Origin: Spirochaetota bacterium
Lineage (GTDB): Bacteria; Spirochaetota; Brevinematia; DTOW01
DNA: 15,658 nt
Reading direction: 5' to 3'
Assembly: GCA_028276145.1 (NCBI GenBank)
Contig: JAPYWX010000018.1
Span: forward strand, 1-15,658
Part shown: positions 7,761 through 14,046 of the stretch, piece after piece
Layout of the letters: each line of letters starts with the position of its first letter
Position numbering within the stretch: the first letter of the stretch is position 1
Notes under the pieces: model-generated
The model's input: the letters and a program-made list of their open reading frames with translations, nothing else
Databases searched by the model: none
Told to the model about the DNA's origin: nothing
Translations under genes and position numbers: made by a program

Positions 7761-7824
7761 GATGTACTTACAGTACGATGTACTTACAGTACGATGCACT
7801 TACGGTACTTTGTGCTTATAGAAC
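7761..7824. repeat. Four tandem 16-bp repeats, each an inverted repeat
   Basis: Units begin at 7761, 7777, 7793 and 7809. The first two are identical (GATGTACTTACAGTAC), the third has two substitutions, and the fourth (7809-7824) is decayed, with about 11 of 16 positions conserved. Each intact unit contains GTAC-TTACA-GTAC, a palindrome with a 5-nt centre. The array lies directly upstream of the likely promoter of the chemoreceptor-like gene, as expected of clustered operator sites. A chance microsatellite-like expansion is also possible. Confidence 0.75.
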
Positions 7825-7864
7825 ATTCTTAATTCATACTAATTCATATATTCCAAGTAGTAGG

Positions 7865-7972
7865 GAGAGGTAAAACCTCTCAAAAATCAAGCGAAGCAGG
7901 TGCTTAATAGCGCTTGTCCTTAATAGGACATTCCTATTGAATAGGAGAGTGTAGAGAGGCGTAAGCCTCTCT
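7865..7972. repeat. Row of consecutive hairpins in the spacer downstream of the degenerate ABC gene
   Basis: Successive inverted repeats in 108 bp: GAGAGG/CCTCTC (7865-7881, loop TAAAA); AAGCG/CGCTT (7889-7893 with 7911-7915), enclosing AAGCA-GG-TGCTT (7894-7905); GTCCT-TAAT-AGGAC (7916-7929); TCCTAT-TGA-ATAGGA (7932-7946); and AGAGAGGC-GTAA-GCCTCTCT (7953-7972). The first and last share the GAGAGG/CCTCTC stem and bracket the set. No T-run follows on the minus strand, so these are not standard terminators, although the 8-bp hairpin lies just after the stop of the minus operon at 7985. Together with the 7761-7824 repeats this accounts for most of the 269-bp spacer 7716-7984; no gene is seen there. 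Confidence 0.7.
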
Positions 7973-7984
7973 CTATGATGGATT

Positions 7985-8668
7985 TTATTTCTTGTTTTGA
8001 TTCTCTAATACTTTCACTTCTGTTGGGGAGTTGATGATAATCATCTCTTCTGAAAGGTTGTAAATCATTTCGTCATCTGATGAAGAGAATATTATCTTTG
8101 ACTTTTTTGATTTTTCTTCTATTTGTTCGATCACCAATGACAGGTAATACTTATCAAGTGATGAAAATGGGTCATCTAGAAGGATTATTCTAGGGTTGCC
8201 TATGAATGCTCTTGCTATTGATATGACTTTAGCCTCGGAGATGCTTAATTCTGAGGGTAATTCGTACTTTATCTGTTGGATGTTAAATTGTTCTAGAACT
8301 TCATCTACCATTTTTTCAATCTCTTTTTGTGATAGGTCAGTGTTGTAGAAAAGTGGCAATGATAAATTTTCAAAAACATTCATGTTACTTATTAGGAATA
8401 CGTCTTGAAAGGATATTGAGACTTTGGAATGTAGTATCATGAGTTGTTTTTTGTCTGCTCTTGATGTGTCTATGTCCATTACTACTACGCTTCCTATTGT
8501 AGGTTTTAGGATTCCCTTTATGAGTTTTAGTAGAGTTGACTTTCCCTTGCCAACATCTGAGATTACTCCGGATATTCCTTTTTCGCTTAATGAAAAGTTT
8601 AACCTTTCAAATACGTAGCTCTGATTATCGTATGAGAAGAAAACATCTATGAACCTTATTAATGACAC
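7985..8668 (-). CDS. Degenerate ABC-transporter-type ATPase (FtsE/MlaF-like size)
   Basis: A 227-residue single nucleotide-binding domain with an intact overall frame but altered catalytic motifs. The Walker A equivalent is SDVGKGKST (37-45), with Ser for the first Gly but Lys43-Ser44 kept. The Q-loop is normal (Gln88 in SFQDVFLISNMNVFENL). The signature reads LSISE (141-145) instead of LSGGQ. Walker B is IILLDD (161-166), with Asp for the catalytic Glu. The switch histidine is replaced by Ser197 (SSD for THD). ATP binding may persist while hydrolysis is likely weak or absent; that is inference from the motifs. No permease gene is adjacent. GTG 8668 starts 9 nt after the tatD stop with no Shine-Dalgarno, so translation probably depends on coupling. 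It is the third gene of the aminotransferase-tatD operon. Confidence 0.85.
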   Translation of the reverse strand: MSLIRFIDVFFSYDNQSYVFERLNFSLSEKGISGVISDVGKGKSTLLKLIKGILKPTIGSVVVMDIDTSRADKKQLMILHSKVSISFQDVFLISNMNVFENLSLPLFYNTDLSQKEIEKMVDEVLEQFNIQQIKYELPSELSISEAKVISIARAFIGNPRIILLDDPFSSLDKYYLSLVIEQIEEKSKKSKIIFSSSDDEMIYNLSEEMIIINSPTEVKVLENQNKK

Positions 8669-8677
8669 CTAAGAATT

Positions 8678-9454
8678 TTACTTTAGTGATGAATATTGAT
8701 TCAAAAATCTTTCCCAGTTTTCTTTTACTGTAAAAACTAGTTCGTTCAAATCAACATTGAGTAACTGTGCGGCGAAAGCGTAGGTATACTTAACAAAGTG
8801 AGGATAATTTTTTTGCCCTCTGAAGGGAGTAGGAGCAAGGAATGGGGCGTCCGTCTCAAAGAAAATATTATCAATTGGAACGTACTTTATTGCTTCGTGT
8901 AAGTCTCTAGCATTTTTGAATGTTAGGTTGCCAGCAAAGGATATGTAGTATCCTATGTCTAGATAATGCTTTATCATTTCTTTTGTACCACTGAAGCAAT
9001 GAATTATTCCCGATACATCTTTGTATTTTCTTAGCACGTTTATGGTATCTTCAAAAGCATCTCTAGAGTGTATTATCACTGGTTTTTTTAGTTTTCTTGC
9101 TAATTCCATTTGCATTTCAAATAGTTCTATTTGCTCATTTTTGGGTTTGTGCATTCTGTAGTACTCAAGTCCTATTTCCCCAATTGCGAATACGTTATAC
9201 TTTTTTATTACTTCTTCAAGCTTCTCTATAATTTCGTTTGAAGGTGTGTATTCTGGGTACCAGCCACAGGCTATTTTTATACCAAGTTCTTCCAATTCAG
9301 GTAGTATATCTTTGTTTTGCTCTAGAGCGTCTGGAGAGGTGTATATGTTTGTTCCTGTCTTTAGCCCTTCGTAGATTGAATTTTTTATTGTTTGTATTTG
9401 TTTTTCTATTGTTTCTTCTATCATGTTAAGATGAAAGTGTGTGTCTACAAACAT
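8678..9454 (-). CDS. TatD-family metal-dependent hydrolase (putative DNase)
   Basis: Amidohydrolase-fold TIM barrel of the TatD family; characterised members are Mg-dependent 3'-5' exonucleases involved in DNA repair or degradation, though many are untested. Metal-site residues are all visible: DTHFH (His6, His8), GEIGLEYYR with Glu93, VIIHSRDA with His129, IIHCFSG with His152 and FETDAPFLAPTPFRG with Asp202. The 258 residues match the usual 255-265. The motif normally reading GiHPh is GWYPEYTP here, with Tyr in place of the non-essential His. ATG 9454 overlaps the aminotransferase stop by one base (TAATG) with GGGAGGA as Shine-Dalgarno, so the two are translationally coupled. The precise substrate, and whether it is TatD or YcfH-like, cannot be read from sequence. 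Confidence 0.93.
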   Translation of the reverse strand: MFVDTHFHLNMIEETIEKQIQTIKNSIYEGLKTGTNIYTSPDALEQNKDILPELEELGIKIACGWYPEYTPSNEIIEKLEEVIKKYNVFAIGEIGLEYYRMHKPKNEQIELFEMQMELARKLKKPVIIHSRDAFEDTINVLRKYKDVSGIIHCFSGTKEMIKHYLDIGYYISFAGNLTFKNARDLHEAIKYVPIDNIFFETDAPFLAPTPFRGQKNYPHFVKYTYAFAAQLLNVDLNELVFTVKENWERFLNQYSSLK

Positions 9455-10653
9455 TAGTCCTCCCTCGATAGGAATCTGGTTATTCTTACAACAGCTTCTT
9501 TTATTCTCTGTTTGTCTTGTACCATGGCGAACCTTACGAACCCTTCGCCATATTCACCAAATCCACTTCCAGGAGCACATACTACACCTGTTTCTTCCAT
9601 GAGCACCTTAGTAAATTCAAGGGATGTTAGGGCAGAGAATTTAAGTGGTATTTTAGCCCAAACATAGTACGTTGATTTTGGCATTTCGACTCGCCAGCCT
9701 GCTCTATTCAAACCTTCTACGAATGTCTTTATCCTCTCAAGGTATGTATTTTTTAAATCCTCTATGTAATCGTCACAGTTGTTCAATGCTTCGATTGATG
9801 CTAGTTGTATTGCTCTGAATATACCGAAATCTATGTAACTTTTGGTTTTCTTGAGTATCTCTATTAGTTTTGGGTTGCCTGCGGCAAATCCGCTTCGCCA
9901 CCCAGCCATACTGTAGCTTTTGGATAGTGTATAGAATTCTATACAAAAGTCTTTTGCACCTTTGACTTGAAGAATGCTACACGGTTCAAAGTCATCTTCG
10001 TATACGAGTTCAGTATAGGTTATATCACTTACGATTATTATATCCTTGTCTTTGAAGAAATCTACCAACTCTTCATAAAATTCTCTTCTTACGACTGCTG
10101 TTGTTGGGTTGTGAGGATAGTTAACTATTAGGATTTTAGCTAATTTCAATATTCCTGGATCTATCTTTTTGAAGTCTAAGACAAAGTTGTTTTCTTCTAG
10201 CAATGGTACATAATATACAATGCCTCCGGATACTATTACTCCGTTGAAGTGAGCGGGGTATGTAGGTGATGGAACTATTACGATGTCTTCACTGTTGATT
10301 ATTCCTAGTGCAAAGTGTGCTAGACCTTCTTTTGAGCCTATTACTGGTATTATTTCTTTATCTGGATTTAGTGTTACGCCGAATTTCCTTTCATACCAAT
10401 TTGCTATTTCTTTTCTGAATTCCTTTTCTATTGCTCCGTCAAACCTTGAGTAGCAATGTACATCGTTCCTATCTAGTGCTTCCTTGAGTTTATCTATTAC
10501 TTTTTGTGGAGGTTTTAGGTCAGGACTACCCAAACTTAGGTCAATTGTATCAACTCCTTTCCTTTGAATTTCTGCTTTCATTTGGTCAACGACAGCAAAT
10601 ATGTACGGTGGAACTCTCTTTAGCCTATACGCTTCAGAAAACTCATGTCTCAT
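9454..10653 (-). CDS. PLP-dependent class I aminotransferase (AlaC / LL-DAP aminotransferase group)
   Basis: Fold-type I cytosolic enzyme that transfers an amino group between an amino acid and a 2-oxo acid through pyridoxal phosphate. Visible: GSPDLKPP near the N-terminus (42-49), GSKEGLAHF (106-114), PSPTYPAH (128-135), the cofactor motif NYPHNPT (178-184), Asp210 and Tyr213 of SDITYTEL, and the Schiff-base lysine K245 in TLSKSYSMAGWRSGFAAGN. The substrate-carboxylate Arg lies in GEGFVRFAM near the C-terminus. The wording around K245 and APGSGFGEYGEGFVR is closest to the AlaC/LL-diaminopimelate aminotransferase group. I cannot separate alanine, glutamate-pyruvate and LL-DAP activity. At 399 residues it is full length. 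First gene of a three-gene minus-strand operon; AGAGG about 10 nt upstream of ATG 10653 serves as Shine-Dalgarno. Confidence 0.9.
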   Translation of the reverse strand: MRHEFSEAYRLKRVPPYIFAVVDQMKAEIQRKGVDTIDLSLGSPDLKPPQKVIDKLKEALDRNDVHCYSRFDGAIEKEFRKEIANWYERKFGVTLNPDKEIIPVIGSKEGLAHFALGIINSEDIVIVPSPTYPAHFNGVIVSGGIVYYVPLLEENNFVLDFKKIDPGILKLAKILIVNYPHNPTTAVVRREFYEELVDFFKDKDIIIVSDITYTELVYEDDFEPCSILQVKGAKDFCIEFYTLSKSYSMAGWRSGFAAGNPKLIEILKKTKSYIDFGIFRAIQLASIEALNNCDDYIEDLKNTYLERIKTFVEGLNRAGWRVEMPKSTYYVWAKIPLKFSALTSLEFTKVLMEETGVVCAPGSGFGEYGEGFVRFAMVQDKQRIKEAVVRITRFLSRED

Positions 10654-10686
10654 CTTCGAGAAACCTCTAAAGTTAGTTTCGAGAAA

Positions 10687-10716
10687 ATTATAAGATTTTC
10701 AAGTAAGGTATTTCAA
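10687..10716 (-). promoter_or_regulatory. Promoter of the aminotransferase-tatD-ABC operon
   Basis: On the minus strand, TTGAAA (10716-10711), an 18-nt spacer and TATAAT (10692-10687). Initiation near 10680 gives a leader of about 27 nt containing the AGAGG Shine-Dalgarno before ATG 10653. TTCGAGAAA occurs twice in the leader region (10655 and 10678). Confidence 0.6.
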
Positions 10717-10746
10717 TGAAAAAATTGAAACACACGGAGTGTGTTT
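10711..10746. promoter_or_regulatory. Two abutting inverted repeats in the aminotransferase/terC divergent spacer
   Basis: Repeat 1 is TTTCAAT/ATTGAAA (10711-10717 and 10724-10730). Repeat 2 is AAACACAC-GGA-GTGTGTTT (10728-10746), followed by two more T. They share 3 bases and so compete as RNA hairpins. Read as DNA, TTGAAA (10725-10730) and TAATAA (10748-10753) make a possible plus-strand terC promoter with a 17-nt spacer filled by repeat 2, the typical place for an operator. Read as RNA, repeat 2 plus the T-run looks like an intrinsic terminator 30 bp before terC, though no plus-strand gene lies upstream. Confidence 0.5.
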
Positions 10747-10776
10747 TTAATAATAAATCTCAACAATGAGGTATCC

Positions 10777-11712
10777 ATGAGTGATATTATCTTGTGGCTA
10801 GTGTTTGCTTTTACTTTCTTTGTGGTTCTTTTTCTTGATTTGTTTGTGTTTTTTAAAAAAGTTCAAGAGATTAGTGTTAAGAAAGCATTGATTCTTTCGG
10901 GTATTTGGATGTTGATAGCTTTCTTGTATGGTGTGCTTGTTTGGTTTTCTAAGGGAGGACATGTTTTTGTTGATTATGTAACTGCTTATCTTGTTGAATG
11001 GTCTTTGAGTGTTGATAATCTTTTTGTTTTTCTTGTTATTTTTTCGTTTTTTGGTATACCTAAAAATTTTCAGCATGAAGTTTTGTTCTGGGGTGTTATT
11101 GGTGCTGTAGTGTTTAGAGGGTTATTTATATTCCTTGGAGTTGCTGCTTTGAATGCTTTTGAATGGCTTTTTGTAGTTTTTGGTCTATTCCTTATATACA
11201 CTGGTGTCATGTTGATATTCAAGAAAGAAGATGAAGGAGATATAGAGAAGAAGTTCATATATAGATTTGCTAAGAAACATCTTAATTTCACATCCTCGTT
11301 TGAGGATGGTAAATTTTTTGTTGTAAGGGATAAAAAGCTTTTGTTTACACCTCTTTTCTTGTGTTTGCTAGTTATAGAGTTTACTGATATAGTTTTTGCT
11401 ATTGATTCTATACCGGCAGTTCTCGGAATAACTACGAATTTGCTCGTTGTGTATACGTCAAATATATTTGCAGTTATGGGGTTAAGGTCAATGTACTTCG
11501 CATTAGCTGGTATCATGCCTCTTTTTGCTTACCTCAAATATGGTCTTTCCATTGTTTTGTCTTTCATAGGCTTAAAAATGATTCTCAAAGAACTTTTCCA
11601 TATTAGCATAGCTTCTTATGTCTCTTTGGCGATTGTTTTGGGAATTTTGGTGATTTCTATCGCTCTTTCGCTTATTTTCCCTCCGAAGGTTGAGAGAGAA
11701 GAGAAGGTTTAG
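10777..11712 (+). CDS. TerC/Alx-family integral membrane protein
   Basis: Multi-pass inner-membrane protein of the TerC family. Characterised members (Alx, MeeF, YceF) export manganese or help metallate exported enzymes; earlier work linked the family to tellurite resistance. About nine hydrophobic helices are visible. Acidic family signatures sit in the membrane: VEWSLSVDNLFVFLVIFSFF, EFTDIVFAIDSIPAVLGIT and NIFAVMGLRSMYFAL. A hydrophilic cytosolic loop containing KKEDEGDIEKK separates the two halves. The 311 residues match Alx-like proteins. I chose ATG 10777 over the in-frame GTG at 10741, because GAGG lies 5 nt ahead of the ATG and the GTG falls inside a palindrome. No manganese (yybP-ykoY) riboswitch is visible upstream. 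It is divergent from the aminotransferase operon and ends in a hairpin. Confidence 0.92.
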   Translation: MSDIILWLVFAFTFFVVLFLDLFVFFKKVQEISVKKALILSGIWMLIAFLYGVLVWFSKGGHVFVDYVTAYLVEWSLSVDNLFVFLVIFSFFGIPKNFQHEVLFWGVIGAVVFRGLFIFLGVAALNAFEWLFVVFGLFLIYTGVMLIFKKEDEGDIEKKFIYRFAKKHLNFTSSFEDGKFFVVRDKKLLFTPLFLCLLVIEFTDIVFAIDSIPAVLGITTNLLVVYTSNIFAVMGLRSMYFALAGIMPLFAYLKYGLSIVLSFIGLKMILKELFHISIASYVSLAIVLGILVISIALSLIFPPKVEREEKV

Positions 11713-11713
11713 C

Positions 11714-11734
11714 ACCTTTCTTAATAAAGGTTTT
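11714..11734 (+). terminator. Terminator-like hairpin after terC
   Basis: ACCTTT (11714-11719), loop CTTAAT, AAAGGT (11726-11731) followed by TTT, starting 2 bp after the terC stop. The 6-bp stem is AT-rich and the T-run short, so termination may be partial. Confidence 0.5.
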
Positions 11735-11762
11735 GCTTCTATTCATTCTTGATAAATTAGGT

Positions 11763-11825
11763 AGGTGCTAATAAGCAAGGTGCTATTAAGCAATGTGCTA
11801 TTAAGCAAGGTGCTATTTAGCACCT
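11763..11825. repeat. Four tandem 15-bp palindromic repeats ahead of flhA
   Basis: Units at 11763, 11778, 11793 and 11808 follow AGGTGCTATTAAGCA with one or two changes each. Every unit contains TGCT....AGCA, so each is itself an inverted repeat. The last extends to AGGTGCTA-TT-TAGCACCT (11808-11825), an 8-bp arm palindrome. The array lies between the terC terminator and the flhA promoter. It could be a cluster of regulator sites or a structured leader of read-through transcripts. Confidence 0.8.
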
Positions 11826-11870
11826 CACCTATCCTTTATTTGAAAGATTCTATTCTCTATACTCTTCAAT

Positions 11871-11906
11871 AGGAAGTGTTATTTAGTAAGGAAGTGCTAT
11901 TTACCC
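11871..11906. repeat. Two 18-bp direct repeats related to the upstream 15-bp units
   Basis: AGGAAGTGTTATTTAGTA (11871-11888) followed directly by AGGAAGTGCTATTTACCC (11889-11906); 14 of 18 positions agree. The GTGCTATTTA core is the same as in the 15-bp array, with three bases inserted. These end about 28 bp before the flhA -35 box. Confidence 0.65.
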
Positions 11907-11933
11907 AAGGTTTATCAATACTGTTGAAAACAT

Positions 11934-11962
11934 TTGAAAGATAAATTTTTTATTTTTAAAAT
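11934..11962 (+). promoter_or_regulatory. flhA promoter
   Basis: TTGAAA (11934-11939), a 17-nt spacer and TAAAAT (11957-11962), close to the main-sigma consensus. Initiation near 11969 leaves room for the GGAGG at 11978-11982 and start TTG 11988. No sigma-28-type box (TAAA...GCCGATAA) is seen, so flhA would be read by the housekeeping sigma factor. Between this promoter and terC the 275-bp spacer holds only the hairpin and repeats listed. Confidence 0.6.
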
Positions 11963-11987
11963 TTGTATTAGGGAAAGGGAGGGGAGT

Positions 11988-14045
11988 TTGAATATATTTC
12001 AGAGGTTTTCTATTGATATTCTTGTGGCGATAACGGCGGTATTTGCTGTTTTAATGATGGTGATACCCCTTCCGTCTTTTCTTCTTGACGCATTAATATC
12101 TATCAATATTACCATCACTTTGGGTATATTTTTAACGACTTTTTATGTCAAAAAGCCTGCTGATTTTTTTGTTTTTCCTACTCTTTTGCTCATAGTTACT
12201 ATTTTCAGAATAGGGTTGAATATATCTACTACCAGAGCCATACTTTCTAAAGGTGCTAGCTTTGATGTAGAGATAATAAAGGCTTTTGGTAGTTTTGTTG
12301 TTGGTAACAATGTGGTTGTTGGTTTGGTTATATTCATTATACTTGTCATTGTTCAGCTTATAGTTATAACAAGAGGTGCAACGAGGGTTTCTGAGGTTGC
12401 AGCTAGGTTCACTTTGGACGCTTTGCCGGGTAAGCAGCTTAGTATTAATGAAGATTTGAATGCTGGACTCATAACGGAAGAAGAGGCTAAGCAGAGGAGA
12501 TTAGAGCTTAGGATGGAGGCGGATTTCTACGGTGCTATGGACGGTGCTTCTAGGTTTGTTCAAGGAGATGCAATTGTTTCTATAATAGTCATATTTGTTA
12601 ACATCATAGGTGGGCTGATTATTGGTGTTGGGCTTAGGGGTGAGGATATAAATACTGCTCTCAATAATTATATTTTGTTTGCTGTTGGTGACGGAATAGC
12701 TGCGCAGATTCCGGCTTTGCTCATGTCTACAGCTACGGGTATAATTGTCACAAGGTCGGCTGCTGGTGAGGATTTCGGTAAGGATGTTGTTAAGCAGCTT
12801 ACTGTGCAGCCAAGAACTCTATATATAACTGGTGGTTTCTTGTCAATTCTTGGTGTATTGCCTGGTTTCCCAACTCTTCAGCTTTTTGCAATAGGTGGTG
12901 GGCTGCTTTACCTTGGCATTACTATGGAAAGGAAAATGATAGTAGAGAAAGAAAAGGAGAAATTGAAGGAAGAGCAAGCTAAGAAGGAGAAGCAATTTGA
13001 AACTGTTGAAGAGGTTATATCTGTTGAACCGATGGAGATAGAAATAGGTTATAATCTGATACCTATAGTCGATAAATCACAGGGAGGAGATTTGGTTGAT
13101 AGGATAAAGTTGGTTAGGTCTAGGATAGCTAAGGAGTTAGGTGTCAGAGTGCCACCGATAAGGATAAGAGATAATGTTTCTCTTGACCCTAATGAGTATG
13201 TCATAAAGATAAGAGGTATAGAAGTCGCTAGGTATAAAGTTTATCCTGATAGGCTTTTGGTTATTGATCCTAAGAGGTCTTTGGATATACAAGGAATTGA
13301 TACAGTTGAGCCTGCATTTAAGCTTCCTGCTAAATGGGTAAGCCCTGAATATAAGAAGCAAGTTGAGCTTCAAGGATTTGATGTTTTTGATGCTGTTTCG
13401 GTTGTTGCTACGCACCTTACTGAAGTCATAAAAGATAATGCTAGTGAGCTTCTTGGTAGACAGGAAGTTAAAGAGATACTTGATGTTGTGAGAAAAGAAT
13501 TTCCCGCTGTTGTTGATGCTTTGGATGTGAATAAGAACTTGAGTATTATTGTTAAAGTGTTGCAAAATTTACTTAGAGAAGGTGTATCTATAAGGAATAT
13601 GAGGAATATCTTAGAGAGCATCGCTGATGCTCTTGAATATACCAGGAATCCAGAGGTCATAACTGAGCAAGTGAGGCAAGCAATTGCTAAGCAGATAATA
13701 AGTAATTATGCTGAAGGTGACACGATAAAGGTTATAACTTTAGACCCGGAGTTGGAGGAGATTTTTGCTAATTCAATTAAGGAGACAGAGGCAGGGTTTA
13801 TATACGATGTTGACCCGGGGATTCTCAGGGACTTCCTTAATAGGCTCTCGGATAAAGTTAAGGAATTGTTGGATAATGGTATTACTCCTGTTGTTTTGTG
13901 CTCTAGTAGGGTTAGAAGGTTTGTAAAAGAGGTGTCTTATAGAGTTTACAAAAAGTTGGTTGTTTTGTCTTATAATGAAATTGTGCCTCCGTTTAGTGTT
14001 GAGCAGGTAGGGTTTATTTCTATGAGTGAGCCTGTAGGAGTGTAG
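11988..14045 (+). CDS. flhA: Flagellar biosynthesis protein FlhA (export gate)
   Basis: Inner-membrane component of the flagellar type III secretion gate; it forms a nonameric ring whose cytosolic domain receives chaperone-substrate complexes. Roughly the first 310 residues are membrane helices. The conserved cytosolic loop contains RFTLDALPGKQLSINEDLNAGLI and then ADFYGAMDGASRFVQGDA, the FHIPEP family signatures. A charged linker (KEKEKLKEEQAKKEKQ) leads to the soluble C-terminal domain, which ends with VRRFVKEVSYRVYKKLVVLSYNEI. The 685-residue length is normal. The start is TTG 11988: GGAGG stands 5 nt upstream, and the earlier in-frame TTG at 11934 coincides with the -35 box. flhB is not immediately upstream; terC lies there instead. 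flhF follows after 1 bp, so the genes form an operon. Confidence 0.96.
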   Translation: MNIFQRFSIDILVAITAVFAVLMMVIPLPSFLLDALISINITITLGIFLTTFYVKKPADFFVFPTLLLIVTIFRIGLNISTTRAILSKGASFDVEIIKAFGSFVVGNNVVVGLVIFIILVIVQLIVITRGATRVSEVAARFTLDALPGKQLSINEDLNAGLITEEEAKQRRLELRMEADFYGAMDGASRFVQGDAIVSIIVIFVNIIGGLIIGVGLRGEDINTALNNYILFAVGDGIAAQIPALLMSTATGIIVTRSAAGEDFGKDVVKQLTVQPRTLYITGGFLSILGVLPGFPTLQLFAIGGGLLYLGITMERKMIVEKEKEKLKEEQAKKEKQFETVEEVISVEPMEIEIGYNLIPIVDKSQGGDLVDRIKLVRSRIAKELGVRVPPIRIRDNVSLDPNEYVIKIRGIEVARYKVYPDRLLVIDPKRSLDIQGIDTVEPAFKLPAKWVSPEYKKQVELQGFDVFDAVSVVATHLTEVIKDNASELLGRQEVKEILDVVRKEFPAVVDALDVNKNLSIIVKVLQNLLREGVSIRNMRNILESIADALEYTRNPEVITEQVRQAIAKQIISNYAEGDTIKVITLDPELEEIFANSIKETEAGFIYDVDPGILRDFLNRLSDKVKELLDNGITPVVLCSSRVRRFVKEVSYRVYKKLVVLSYNEIVPPFSVEQVGFISMSEPVGV

Positions 14046-14046
14046 T

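Noticed and set aside
7761..7824. CRISPR array
   Set aside because: The 16-bp units abut directly with no spacers and are too short; no cas gene is nearby. The same applies to 11763-11825.
7953..7972. Intrinsic terminator of the minus-strand operon
   Set aside because: The 8-bp stem is good, but no T-run follows it on the minus strand, so it is listed with the hairpin row instead.
8534..8560. Frameshift explaining the odd Walker A of the 227-residue ABC protein
   Set aside because: The frame is uninterrupted and the flanking residues fit the family on both sides, so point substitutions rather than an indel account for the change.
10654..10776. yybP-ykoY manganese riboswitch ahead of terC
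   Set aside because: TerC genes often carry it, but the conserved GGGGAGUAG-type and internal-loop sequences are absent, and the leader is too short for the full aptamer.
10741..10776. Upstream GTG start for terC
   Set aside because: It would add 12 residues encoded by a palindrome and T-run with no Shine-Dalgarno; ATG 10777 has GAGG at good spacing.
10798..11516. Minus-strand open frames opposite terC
   Set aside because: They are antisense shadows of an unmistakable TerC gene, rich in Lys/Asn/Thr, with no motif or ribosome site.
13137..13660. Minus-strand open frames inside flhA
   Set aside because: They overlap the conserved FlhA cytosolic domain, have no recognisable motif and reflect codon-bias shadowing.
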